Shown in pieces: positions 21,219-32,826 of a stretch of 64,000 bases of DNA. Under the pieces are notes generated by a model that was given only the letters and a program-made list of their open reading frames with translations, did not search any database and had not been told where the DNA came from. The stretch covers positions 186,001 to 250,000 of the forward strand of contig JACEVL010000341.1 in assembly GCA_020284085.1 (NCBI GenBank), read 5' to 3'. Source of the stretch: Aporrectodea caliginosa (lineage: Eukaryota; Annelida; Clitellata; Crassiclitellata; Lumbricidae). The translations under genes were made by a program, and so were the position numbers. The first letter of the stretch is position 1, and every line of letters starts with the position of its first letter.

Positions 21219-21755
21219 GTCCCTCTGTGTGTCTCTGTGTCTGTCTCTGTCGTTCATTACTAAAACACAACTTCACAAGTTCAAGCAACTCCGTTAGATC
21301 AGGCATCCAGCACATTCCGTAATTTCCGCCGGATCCATAAAACATTCTACTTTACATAAATGAAACTATTATGAGGATCGCAAGAAAATAATTTTTTTTC
21401 ATATATATTGACTCTATATATAGACTCTATATATAATATTCATCATGTATATATATATTCAGTTTGCGGTTTTGTCAACCTGAATATCTATTAAACGAAT
21501 ATTTGATGATGATGATATGTATATTGATACGAAAAATTACACATTGATCTAAATAAACTAACTTTTAAATAAAAGTTTTGGCCATTCCAGTTTCTGTTTT
21601 TTTATTGCTTTGAAGTCGTAGAGTCCTAAGCTCCGAACTGGGTCTTGGACAATTCTAGAAAGAACTAAAAGTGCTTGTTGACTCTAATTGGTTTAGTCAT
21701 GTCTTCGATGCCACCATAATGATCGAGTTACATGGTGCTTGATTGCTATCTGTAG
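20950..21755 (+). other. CDO1: CDO1 intron 2 with (CTGTCT)n run
   Basis: Donor GTAAAA, acceptor GATTGCTATCTGTAG. A CTGTCT/CT repeat fills 21091-21220. The rest is AT-rich without features. Confidence 0.85.
21091..21220 (+). repeat. (CTGTCT)n and (CT)n microsatellite
   Basis: About 18 hexamer units, then a CT run. Opposite-strand open frames across it are artefacts. Confidence 0.95.
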
Positions 21756-21931
21756 ACTCGATGGGACTGCATCGGGTAGAGAACCCAAGTCACTCGGACA
21801 GAGCGATCAGTCTGCACTTGTATTCGCCTCCGTTCGGGTCGTGCAACCTATTCGATGTTCGCACAGGACAGAGTCGACAGGCTCATATGACCTTCTGGAG
21901 TAGAAAAGGACAGCTGGAAGTCAGCGATCCA
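21756..21931 (+). CDS. CDO1: Cysteine dioxygenase type 1, exon 3
   Basis: The first two bases complete GAC, giving NDSMGLHRVENPSHSDRAIS, then LHLYSPPFGSCNLFDVRTGQ and HMTFWSRKGQLEVSDP. It carries the third iron ligand (His of GLHRVEN) and the Tyr of LHLYSPPF that crosslinks to the Cys in exon 2, so catalytic residues are complete. It ends CCA|GTGAGT in phase 0. If not spliced, the frame runs to a stop at 22049-22051. Confidence 0.9.
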
Positions 21932-22179
21932 GTGAGTGTAGCTTATTCTACCGTTGTTTCTATGCATGTTTTAATTACAATTATTACGTGGAAGAAAGAA
22001 ATCAGTCAATTTAAGAGTTTGTTACTATCCGGAGAGTTGATTTGTTCCTAGGAAATGCGCTGGACCACTAAAGCGACGGCAACTGAATTTTATGAGCTTT
22101 TATTCCTGGTTGTAGACTTGTAGTTTCTTTTCAGATAGATGTTACCATTGATCAAGGCTTTTCCCACTGTTTTTGCTTA

Positions 22180-22330
22180 CGAATCAGGTTGGAGAATCCT
22201 CCTGCTTTCCTTGCCCATGGGTTAGGTGCAGATATTTAATGCCTTCGCCGAGATTCGACTCCCGATGTGTCTTCTGAAAGTGATAATTGGTCGTCAAGAC
22301 AGAAAACCCGTCGTTGTAAATTCATCATAC
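22180..22330 (+). mobile_element. SINE fragment (tRNA-related)
   Basis: Contains a B-box-like GAGATTCGACTCCCG near 22250. It also has the body block GTGATAATTGGTCGTCAAGA followed by AAAACCCGTCGTT, which recurs at about 22626-22664 in the next copy. Confidence 0.45.
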
Positions 22331-22477
22331 ATTATGCTATGACCTCTCAGTGTGCTACAACAGCACAGAGCCAATTGGTGATATATTACCTGAACGCATT
22401 AGGCATACATTTGCGTCTACCTTATATAGGCCATAGGGCAATGAAGCAATGAAAATGTTCTGCGCTTGAAAAGTATA

Positions 22478-22750
22478 ACGATGTGGAAGGGAGGTTAGTG
22501 TAAAGGATAACACTCTTGCCTGAAGTTTTCACGGACCCGGTTCGATTCCCGTAAGGCCCTTGGGCTTAGCTCATGCTTTCATTCCCTAGGTGGCAGCAAA
22601 AGTACAATGAGCTCGCGCCTTGCAAGTGATAATTGGTCGTCAAGACTGAAAACCCGTCGTTATGGCTGCAACTTTGTTGATTTATGTCTTCTGTAATTTG
22701 TGTTCTTGTGAATTGTTTAATCATCATAACATGTACATATTATTATTATT
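22478..22750 (+). mobile_element. tRNA-derived SINE
   Basis: A-box-like GGTTAGTGTAAAGGATAACA (about 22493) and B-box CCGGTTCGATTCCC (about 22538). The body shares GTGATAATTGGTCGTCAAGA with the fragment just upstream, and a short ATT run closes it. It lacks a foldable tRNA cloverleaf, so it is not a tRNA gene. Confidence 0.6.
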
Positions 22751-22766
22751 ATGTTGAATTTTTCAG

Positions 22767-22832
22767 GATTTGCATGAAAGTGCGTTGCAGCCTCGGCCAC
22801 TAAGAGGTCTCCTGTCGAAAATCGGCTGCTAA
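22767..22832 (+). CDS. CDO1: Possible last exon of CDO1
   Basis: A good acceptor, TTGAATTTTTCAG, ends at 22766. In the phase-0 frame demanded by exon 3 it opens 21 codons (DLHESALQPRPLRGLLSKIG then C) to a TAA at 22830-22832. CDO C-termini are variable, so homology cannot confirm it. Confidence 0.35.
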   Translation, partial: DLHESALQPRPLRGLLSKIGC

Positions 22833-25038
22833 GCTTTAATCGTTTTCAAACCATCACAGGTTGCGAGGAATAGACGGCGCAGAAAGACCAACACTAATAG
22901 GCATATCGTTAACAAATAATCAGCTTTCAGACATATAAACGAATATAATGGAGTAGGCAATCAGTAGAAATGTTTAAAATTTATGATTTTAGATAGCCTA
23001 CCGTATGCAACAATTACTATAGTGAACATTCGACACAATGTAATTTTTACATGATCTATATACCAGATGCTATACAGCTTATTACGAGCATGATTGCATG
23101 TGATGCTACGCACGCAATTTATTATATATCATTACAATTATTATTTAATAATTAAGTTTAGCTGCATTTAGGTTTAGCCAGTTTCACTTAAGACGTTTTC
23201 CAAGTGCTCTAAACGTTTATCTAAAGCGTCTGATTCCATATAAATCCAACAAAGTGCGGCATATGTAGGCCTACTATATATCCATGGCAACATGACTCTT
23301 CGCCATACTGTTCCTTCTCGAGAAGTTACAATGTAAGACAGCTGGTTAAGTTTTGGAAATGATATTTACTGTCAGTCTTTCTTATTAAAATTCTCCACCT
23401 CTGCCCTAAGCTTCTTCTAACAATCAACTTGTGGCTTAAATTCACAGCCTCATCTTGTCATCTTTCGATGGGCAACAGGTCCTGATTCCTTTTCATAATC
23501 CTACAGAGTATTTTGATATCTTGGGTCCCATTATCTCATGCAATATCTAACTCTACCTGATTGAAGGCAGATTCCTTTTCAGTTTTTAAAATGCCTTATT
23601 CTTAACGATCATTAAGATATACCAGGGTAGACAAACGCTTGTCCTCGAAATGTGTTCAATTACTGCAAATCGTTGCTCTAAAATTAATTCCACCAATCTC
23701 TACTTCTGAACTCCTGTCGAAAATTCTTGATAAGGTTGGTAGAGACCGTCTGCACCATCACCTGTCATTTTATAATCTGCTAGTTCTTCCTCTCCAACTT
23801 CTCTATCTTAAATGTCAGTTTGCTGAAAATGAAATGGCACAATATTATTGATGGATACAGAAAGCAAAACGTCTCTACAGCAATGAATTATCTAAAGCAA
23901 TTGTCTGTAAGTTAATCCGTATTTAATTTCAGACTCAAATCATTCGCTTGCAAATGAAATTTTGGTTCTTATCGGCTATTACATAAAAACTGCGTTAGCG
24001 AGGAACTCCTTGCAAGAGAGGTTTCAGAACCGGTCTCTGATGACTGTTGTCACAGGCATATTGCTTAGAAAGGCTGCTTAGAAACAAGGGTTGTTATAAT
24101 CACCCCAAAACTCTACATTTAACAGAGCATAGACTTTATCAATATACTGACTTGCTGCTATAGCACAATATTGTTGTAATGTATTTCATTAAGATTCATG
24201 TGCAGGTCTGCACAAGCAGTGCACATCGGGTGACGCAATTTCCCCACTTATCCATATCCATCGCCAGTCTTCTTGCTTCATCCTATATACGACATCTGCG
24301 GAGAATATCAAATCATATCCGACGATCTCCAGCCAGTTCTTTCTTCCCTCTTATTTTCCACTGAAAGATTCGAATCGTTGCTTGGCTGGCTCTTGTATGA
24401 CCCCTTCCCATGCACCTTCCGCTTCATACTTTACTTTCTGGTCATATGCTCTCTTTCTTCTTGCCCTTTTTGATATTAGTTATAATATTGATCCATCAGC
24501 AAATCATTTTATCAGTGACTAAATGGTCAATCCATCTAGATTAAATCGAATCTTAGATTCGTTCGGTTTACAGCATAGCCTTCAATCGAGTACAGGGAAA
24601 CCATCTTTTCGAGTTCTTGAGTTGATTAAATCACACAAATTCAGTCATTGCAAAACTTCTATCTTCAAAAGTAAGACTTCTCCACGTAAAACTAGAAATA
24701 ACTTGCGTAGAGATAATCAGCGTTATTTGTAACTCACAAAAATCAATTGCACGAACACAAAGCACATTGTCTTAAGAACTTTGTCTCCACTTCTGTCTTT
24801 CAATGAAGTCGCTCTTCGCTTGGACCTATGTCACCTCAAACTCGCCGACGTAATGTCCTAGACCCGTATAATGTGCCTTTGCCGCACGCGCTAACCTGGT
24901 TTCAATTTGCCCCGACGCATCTGTGTCAGATGTCATTGGGGCGCTGTGCACTCAGAATGCAGGTTTAAGTTGGAGAAACTTTGGTCTGACTAAGGCTTAG
25001 AGTTACACTCGAACTCAAACATAGTTTGCTGGGGTCTA
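22833..25038. other. No gene recognised
   Basis: Mostly AT-rich single-copy-looking DNA. Short frames (e.g. near 23640 and 24180) show no motif. A TAGGCCTA octamer occurs near 23266. Confidence 0.4.
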
Positions 25039-25540
25039 GGACATTACCCCCCTGGACATTACCCCCTGGACATTACCCCCTGCAATTACCCCCGTAGGAT
25101 ATTTCCCTCTGCCACTACCCTCTGCAATTACCCCCCACCCCCGTAGGATATTTCCCCTGCCATTACCCCCGGGATAGTCTATAGATATATATATACAATA
25201 TACATATATATTACATGTATTATATTTATTATTTATATAATTATAATATTTTATTAATATGTTAGATTGTATCTTGTGTGCCTGCACTTCTGTTAATATC
25301 ACTCTAAGTAGCATACACAAATAAGTAGGCCTACACTTACATTAAATTTTAGGCCAGTAGGTTGCAGCACTGAGCCAGCCTTATACTATGCAAATTAATA
25401 AATAGTGTTAAATGGCTTAATAATATTAACTTGTCAATTAGTTTATTTTCAGTTTACGTATTAGTTTATACAGTCTAATTTTTCCATGCCGGTGTAGTAG
25501 GCTGAATAGACTCCCCCTTTTAAACACTCCGGAGTCTATT
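25039..25540 (+). repeat. Left inverted repeat of fold-back element
   Basis: Starts with tandem GGACATTACCCCC and GCAATTACCCCC blocks (C-rich on +, so G-rich on −), then an AT-rich part, ending near CCGGTGTAGTAGGCTGAATA. Matches 28395-28914 inverted. Confidence 0.85.
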
Positions 25541-25544
25541 TATC

Positions 25545-27550
25545 CCAGGATATATTGAATCGTGGAGTTAATTCTTACTAGGAATAATTGACCGGTGGAG
25601 TGTATTGCTATTAGGACTAAAACACTCCTGTTGGTGAATTGACACTCCAGTGGAGTTGATTCTTCCTAGGACAAATTGAATGGGGAGTTAATTCTTCCTA
25701 GGACAAATTGACTGGGGAGTTAATTCTTCCTAGGACATATTGACTGGGGGAGTTAATTCTTCCTAGGACATATTGACTGGGGAGTTAATTCTTCCTAGGA
25801 CATATTGACTAGGGAGTTAATTCTTCCTAGGACAAATTGAATAGGGGAGTTAATTCTTCCTAGGACATATTGACTGGGGAGTTAATTCTTCCTAGGACAA
25901 ATTGACTGGGGAGTTAATTCTTCCTAGGACATATTGACTGGGGAGTTAATTCTTCCTAGGACAAATTGAATGGAAGAGTTAATTCTTCCTAGGACAAATT
26001 GAATGGGGAGTTAATTCTTCCTAGGACATATTGAATGGGGAGTTAATTCTTCCTAGGACAAATTAAATAGGGGAGTTAATTCTTCCTAGGACAAATTCAC
26101 TGGGGAGTTAATTCTTCCTAGGACATATTGACTGGGGAGTTAATTCTTCCTAGGACAAAGTGAATGGGGAGTTAATTCTTCCTAGGACAAATTGAATGGG
26201 GAGTTAATTCTTCCTAGGACATATTGACTGGGGAGTTAATTCTTCCTATGACATAGTGACTAGGAGTTAATTCTTCCTAGGACAAATTGAATAGGGGAGT
26301 TAATTCTTCCTAGGACATATTGACTGGGGAGTTAATTCTTCCTAGGACAAATTGACTGGGGAGTTAATACTTCCTAGGACATATTGACTGGGGGTTAATT
26401 CTTCCTAGGACAAATTGAATGGGGGAGTTAATTCTTCCTAGAACAAATTGAATGGGGAGTTAATTCTTCCTAGGACATATTGAATGGGGAGTTAATTCTT
26501 CCTAGGACAAATTGAATAGGGGAGTTAATTCTTCCTAGGACATATTGACAGGAAAGTTAATTCTTCCTAGGACAAATTGACTGGGGAATTAATTCTTCCT
26601 AGGACATATTGACTGGGAAGTTAATTCTTCCTAGGACATATTGACTTGGGGAGTTAATTCTTCCTAGGACATATTGACAGGGGAGTTAATTCTTCCTAGG
26701 ACAAATTGACTGGGGAGTTAATTCTTCCTAGGACATATTGACTGGGGAGTTAATTCTTCCTAGGACAAATTGAATGGGGAGTTAAATCTTCCTAGGACAA
26801 ATTGAATGGGGAGTTAATTCTTCCTAGGACATATTGACTGGGGAGTTAATTCTTCCTAGGACATATTGACTTGGGAGTTAATTCTTCCTTGGACATATTG
26901 ACTGGGGGATTAATACTTCCTAGGACATATTGACTGGGGGAGTTAATTCTTCCTAGGACATATTGACTGGGGAGTTAATTCTTCCTAGGACAAATTGAAT
27001 GGGCGAGTTAATTCTTCCTAGGACAAATTGAATGGGGAGTTAATTCTTCCTAGGACATATTGACTGGGGAGTTAATTCTTCCTAGGACAAATTGAATGGG
27101 GAGTTAATTCTTCCTAGGACAAATTGAATGGGGGAGTTAATTCTTCCTAGGACATATTGACTGGGGAGTTAATTCTTCCTAAGACATATTGACTGGGGGA
27201 GTTAATTCTTCCTAGGACATATTGACTGGGGAGTTAATTCTTCCTAGGACATATTGACTGGGGAGTTAATTCTTCCTAGGACATATTGACTGGGGACTTA
27301 ATTCTTCCTAGGACAAATTGAATGGGTGGGGGTTAATTCTTCCTAGGACATATTGACTGGGGGAGTTAATTCTTCCTAGGACATATTGACTGGGGAGTTA
27401 ATTCTTCCTAGGACAAATTGAATGGGTATTGATTCTTCCGAGGACATATTGATTGGGGAGTTAATTCTTCCTAGGACAAATTGACTGAGGGAGTTTTTTC
27501 ATGGGTCCAAATGACTTGTGGAGTTAAATCTTCCTAGGACAAATGGAATG
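25545..27550 (+). repeat. Satellite arm, about 32-bp unit, roughly 60 copies
   Basis: The unit contains GAGTTAATTCTTCCTAGGAC, then A(T/A)ATTGA(C/A)TGGG. It is very homogeneous, with TTCCTAGGA containing the palindrome CCTAGG. Unit length is 30-34 bp. The first copies (25545-25640) are more diverged. Confidence 0.95.
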
Positions 27551-27559
27551 GCATAGTCT

Positions 27560-27860
27560 TAGATAAGAAGTAGGAAAAAACTCCTCCAAACGAAAACAGT
27601 CAAATACCGGCCACACAGTGATAATGATAGTAATAATGAGTCCCCCTCCCCATTCAATTTGGGTAAAGATTTAGAATCTGAGTGCGTAGGTTTCGTGAGT
27701 GTCTGTTAGGGTCAGGGTTAGGCGTCGTGAAAGTTGGTTAGGGTCAGGGTTAGGGTTAGTGTCGTCACTAGAAAACATGGTACCTTCCTCGCAGAAGCCA
27801 TAAGATACTGTGACACGCCAGTAAACTTACGCACAACGATACTAAATGTTCGCCTCAATT
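27560..27860. other. Central spacer with telomere-like repeats
   Basis: The unique centre of the fold-back element. Two blocks, GTTAGGGTCAGGGTTAGG (about 27706) and GGTTAGGGTCAGGGTTAGGG (about 27737), resemble (TTAGGG)n telomeric DNA with TCAGGG variants. Confidence 0.7.
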
Positions 27861-28375
27861 TGTCCTATATAGGAAGAATCAACTCCACAAGTCATTTGGT
27901 CCTTGGATGACTTAACTCCCCAGTCAGTATGACCTAGGAAGAATTAACTCTCCCAGTCTATTTGTCCTAGGAAGAATTAACTCCCCAGTCATTTGGTCCT
28001 AGGATGACTTAACTCCCCAGTCAGTATGACCTAGGAAGAATTAACTCTCCCAGTCAATTTATCTTAGGAAGAATTAACTCCCCCAGTCAATTTGTCCTAG
28101 GAAGAATTAACTCTCCCAGTCAATATGTCCTAGGAAGAATTAACTCTCCCAGTCAATATGTCCTAGGAAGAATTAACTCCCCAGTCAATTTGTCCTAGAA
28201 GAATTAACTCCCCCAGTCAATTTGTCCTAGAAAGAATTAACTCTCCCAGTCAATTTGTCCTAGGAAGAATTAACTCCTACAGTCAATATGTCCTAGGAAG
28301 AATTAACTCCCCCATTCAGTATGTCCTAGGAAGAATCAACTCCCTAAGTCATTTGGTCCGATCTTAAACGAAAAC
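27860..28375 (-). repeat. Satellite arm, inverted, about 16 copies
   Basis: The same unit as 25545-27550 on the opposite strand (TCCTAGGAAGAATTAACTCC). It is shorter and a little more diverged than the left arm. Confidence 0.95.
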
Positions 28376-28394
28376 ACTCCCGGAGTGTTTATTC

Positions 28395-28914
28395 GCTGGG
28401 TGGAGTGTTTTTGTCCTAGTATGGATTAACTCTAGAGTCATTATATACTAGGATAAAAACACTCCCGGAGTCTTTTCATACGGGGAGTGCATTCAGCCTC
28501 CTACACCGGCGCTTTTCTATAATCTGTGCCTGCACTTCTGTTTATATCTATTAAGCTAAATAACAAGTAAATATTATTAAACCAATCAACACTCATTAGT
28601 TTATTTGCATAGTATCTTAGCGCTGCAATCTACTGGCCCAAAATATAATTTCAGTGTAGGCCTACTTAGCCTATTTGTCAGCTACTTAGAGTGATATAAG
28701 CAGAAGTGCAGGCACACAAGATAGCAGCTAACAAATATATCAATATAATATATCTACTATAAATAAATAATAAATATAATATATGTATGTATAGACTATA
28801 ATCTATTAAATTTAAATGCCGGGGTAATGGCAGGGGAAATATCCTACGGGGGGTAATTGCAGGAGGGTAATTGCAGGGGGTAATGTCCGGGGGTAATGTC
28901 CGGGGGTAATGTCC
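28395..28914 (-). repeat. Right inverted repeat of fold-back element
   Basis: Inverse of the left arm, ending in tandem GGGGGTAATGTCC blocks at 28914. Confidence 0.85.
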
Positions 28915-29266
28915 TGCTCCCCATTATACAGATATTAAATCGCCGTAACATCTTTCGACTAGTAAAATAGCATAACAGATGACTATTACCAGCCAGATTG
29001 CAACGAAGTCAAAGTGGCCTAGCATTATAATAAGCTGTCTGGATCATGCATCTATTACAATGCATTCACTATTGCTTGCGGGTGCATGCAGTTAGACACC
29101 ATTCACCGTGTTGCTCTATACTTCTTCAATATCCGCTGTATCCACTGGTTATAGTCGTTCGTACGTCCGGAATAAATTTGCTCTCCTGCTGACTCTTAAA
29201 TTCGGATACTCATTCGAATAGAACGTTTCTGTATTTAAGACGGCATTGTTAGGCTATTTGTTTATC
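28915..29266. other. No feature recognised
   Basis: Short unique spacer between the fold-back element and the SINE. Confidence 0.4.
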
Positions 29267-29700
29267 ATTGTATTGTATTGTATTGTATTGTATTGTATTG
29301 TATTTGAACACTTGTTATAGCGCCCCTACCAGATTTCCCATTCAGAGGCGCTCCCGACTACTGCGCGAACGCTGAATCGGAGTTTCACGCCGAAGCGCAT
29401 GAGCAATTGCGAGTGAAGGACTTGCCCAGGGTCCCTACGCGGCGACTTTGAGGTGGATTCGAACCCGCAACCCTCCAGCTGCAAGGCACCGAACATACCC
29501 CTAAACCACCGCGCCCCAGTTGTATTGTGATGTGTTGTATTGTGTGTTGTATTGTACTCCACGTTTATAATGCGACCGAGCCACCCGCAGTAAAGATCCG
29601 AGAAATTAATCTCTGATAAACCGACCCGACCGGGAAGCGAACCCGGGGCGCCGGCGTGACGAGCAGGCTACCAATTAACCCACTCGGCCACTCAGGATCC
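29267..29700 (-). mobile_element. Two-headed tRNA-derived SINE, copy 2
   Basis: Nearly identical to 16532-16940, with a few substitutions and a small insertion in the first head, and the same two A/B-box pairs. Flanks TTATCAT before the tail and after GGATCC look like a 7-bp target duplication. Confidence 0.85.
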
Positions 29701-32700
29701 TTATCATGAATAGGAACAAAGTTCTCTTCACCCTGGTGAAATTCTCTAGACTGTAAGTAGGCCTACATAAATGTATTTGAATTTAATGATACCATAATAT
29801 GCTAAATGTTACTCTTAAAATGATCCAAATTTAATTGTCTGCAATATTTCACTTGTAACTCTAAATTGCAGCAGCTATTAAACAAACTCCGAAATGAAGA
29901 GTAGGCCCCCAATTCGCGGGTTCTTCTTTATCTCAAAGACTGCATAGGCCTATTGCTATAAGTAAATGTTACTTTACTTAGAAACTGCCCACATTATAGA
30001 CCTATATCTTGTATATACCAGATGCATAATTTATGATCGGCCATATATATAGTTTCTGCTCTTGATCTTAGTTGAATTGGACTCGTGCCTTGGCTGTTCT
30101 TAGCTTCGGGGCAAACGAAGGCCAGTCAGTACATTGTCCTCTGTCTGTCGTTTATTGCTAAGCGTGTCGGCACATGTAGACATAGACCTCTGCAGCCTTG
30201 ACACAATGACACTTACTGCTTTGTTCGTCAGAGATCATCTCGTTCTCGCTTATCTTCCAATCGTTCCTGACAAGCAACCCGCTGTATATAGCTTTATGTA
30301 CATATATACACTGGCCTGTATACATATGCATATTATACATACATCCATGTTTATATGTATACATGCATAATTATAATATAGGCCTGCATGTGGATGTGAC
30401 CAAAGGCTATAACCAATCGGTAAACATAAATAATGGGTCATGAGTAGCCTATATATCATAGCCTAGAAACTATAATTCTGCTAATGATGCTCTTAGTAAA
30501 GTTCTGTTGCTTTATCTAGCGTCCCACCCTTCCAAAGATCAACTTAACCAATAACGACCAAATTTCTTATCTCTAACATATAAAACTTTGTCTTTTAAAG
30601 AAAATAGAAACGATGCGCCTGTGTTTCTATTCCATTGTAGTCTTAATAAACTGAGTAGCCTAACATTATGCTCAAGCGAGTCAACGAAAATTTTAATAAG
30701 CCTGCAAAGTGCAAACGCACCTATCTATTCAATCTAATCAATATTATATATACACACTTTTATTTGTTTTTACTTGATGTTATTTATTTCATTTATGATG
30801 AATATCTCATATTTCAAGATAAAGTAATTAATAATAATTGAATCATTCCGTTCCAAAAATGTGCTCTCTCTCATTGAGTTGCGCCCTGTTCCATGGCACC
30901 GCTGGAATCTTATTCGACTTAAAACTTAAGAGTAGACAGTTGTTTGCTTTAGCTGAGGTCAGACGTGAAAAATCTGTTGCCTTGATTCAAAGTCCATTAC
31001 TGGAGGCAAATTGTCAACAAACACAATCAGCCTATTATTGTAATTCTCAGCCGTCGTCCGATCAGTCTGTGCCATCGCTGTTGTCGACTGCTTTTCTCTC
31101 ATTGCATTTTCTGTCGTTGTTTGTCACAATGACATCTGTCCCTCTTTGTATCTTGCTTTCTTCCTTCATGCATGTATGTTTCTATTTTCCTCCTTGCTTC
31201 CTCACGCTTCTAACCCCTTCGTGGTCTGGAGTCTTGTTCCAAGCTTTTTCTTCAGGCCAAATAGGTCGATTTCAGGCAGTAGTCCAATCGCAGTGAATAG
31301 GCCTATTACCTTCCACTTTAACCCTTTGCATTCCATCTTCGGTCACTCTGTGCTATTTCGTTTAGATAGGAAATGCACTAGGTCGTCAAAACTTAAATAC
31401 TTTTAAGTCTGTATCTATCTGGAAACCGTAGACATTAGAGAGGATACAAAGTTTTGGCCATTCCAGTTTCTATTTATTTTCGGTTTCTTGACCTTTTCTG
31501 TTTCTATTTCAGTTTCAGTTAACTTGATTTAAACTGATTAACTGTGAATTTTTCATTATGTCTTTTCTCGATAGCTGTCACTCATAAAATTAAAGTACAG
31601 ATAACGAAAGCTTATAAAGGCTGTGCGCTTGCTTTAAGTTACAATAATTTGACTTATGAAAATAAACAGAAGCTTACTTCCGTTTTTTAAGCTTAATCAA
31701 AGCTATAATGAATGTATCCGAACAAAAGATAGCCTAAATCTTGAAGCGTTTTGGATACGTGAGCTGTCTCCTGGTAACAGACATCAATTTTAAATTTAAG
31801 TAAGTAAGTTTATTCTTTATTTATCCAACTGCATAACCGCACTTTGGTTCACATTTCAATTCGTGAATTGTAAAGAAGGACTAAAGGTAAATTTGCTGAT
31901 AACGGTCATTGGCTGAATTCATAAACATGGGCGAGAGACGTAGCCTACATGCAGCTGAGCGAATAGTGTTGGAGGGCACTAAGCCAACATGTTTGAAGCA
32001 TAAGGAGGTTGAAAGTCAAAAGCTACGTTAGCCGACCCAGAAATTGACAGAGGGGCCAAATATCACCCTATCTATGGTCGATTTGTTGTCAGATGAAAAT
32101 GTTCTGATCCCCTTTCTTAAAAGTCAACCATACACCATAATCTCATTTTCCACTCATTCCGTTTTCTCCTGATTTTGAATTCTTGTGTTTTTTTATCTAC
32201 TTAACATTTTGGCGACCGTTAGGTTTCCCTTTAGGTTTTATGTTTCTCTTTTCTTTCACAGTAGTATCGTGGCCATTTTTTACTGTACAAGTTCCTTGGG
32301 TTAGCCTCACCTATAGGCTCACCGGTGTGCCCGCTAAAGCAAGGGGGGACATAACCCAAATGACCTCTGGTCGGCTCTTGAAAAGCTGAAAGGTGCGTAA
32401 GCCTCTGTGTTGACCGTAGACTACATTACAAAGCCACATTAAAACAGAGCCTGATGAGGCTAGATGGCTCAGCCATTGCATTAGTAGCGCCATCTGACGA
32501 ATACGTTAGCGTTTCAATGAGAAGAAGACATGCTGAGAACACTTCAACGAGAACACTTCAACGGTCAGAAGAATCTGAGTCGCTTTAAAGAAAACGACGA
32601 CGAGAGATCCTAAGGGTTTTCCAACTGGTTTTCAGGACATCTTTCTGACAGAAGGCTGCTCAGAGGCTTCAATTGCGCTCTATAAATGACTGGCTGGTCG

Positions 32701-32798
32701 TTATTTCAGCGGATAAGACGACGAGATACGAAGCCTTACTGGAAAAGACTGGATTATTCCACCAGTTATCAGATGGGCGGTGATTTGTCTGTTCGCTG
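29701..32798. other. No gene recognised
   Basis: AT-rich DNA with short frames only. A 23-nt match (AGTTTTGGCCATTCCAGTTT, about 31449) is shared with CDO1 intron 2 (about 21574). A run of AAGTAAGTAAGTTTATTCTT at 31799 may be a retroelement tail. Several TAGGCCTA octamers are present. Confidence 0.4.
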
Positions 32799-32826
32799 TA
32801 TATATATATATATATATATATATATT
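32799..32826. repeat. (TA)n at left flank of TIR element
   Basis: Pure TA dinucleotides directly before TAGGGTGGTT. Confidence 0.95.

Larger units (their letters stand above)
25039..28914. mobile_element. 3.9-kb fold-back element with satellite arms
   Basis: Both ends begin with repeated GGACATTACCCCC blocks, left at 25039 and right inverted to 28914. They share CCCGTAGGATATTTCCC, then an AT-rich stretch and TCTTGTGTGCCTGCACTTCT and TATCACTCTAAGTAG, giving imperfect inverted repeats of roughly 500 bp. Inside are two arms of one satellite in opposite orientation and a 300-bp centre. No transposase frame exists. No target duplication was found. The architecture recalls Drosophila FB and sea-urchin TU fold-back elements, whose long inverted repeats are built of short tandem repeats. 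Confidence 0.8.

Noticed and set aside
25036..25320. 94-codon minus-strand frame with GRG repeats
   Set aside because: It lies in the C-rich inverted repeat of the fold-back element and is not kept in the other arm.
27704..27760. True telomere or chromosome end
   Set aside because: Only a few TTAGGG-like units, flanked on both sides by the fold-back element.
25545..28375. Regularly spaced repeats as a CRISPR-like array
   Set aside because: Units are contiguous with no unique spacers, and the setting is eukaryotic. It is a satellite.
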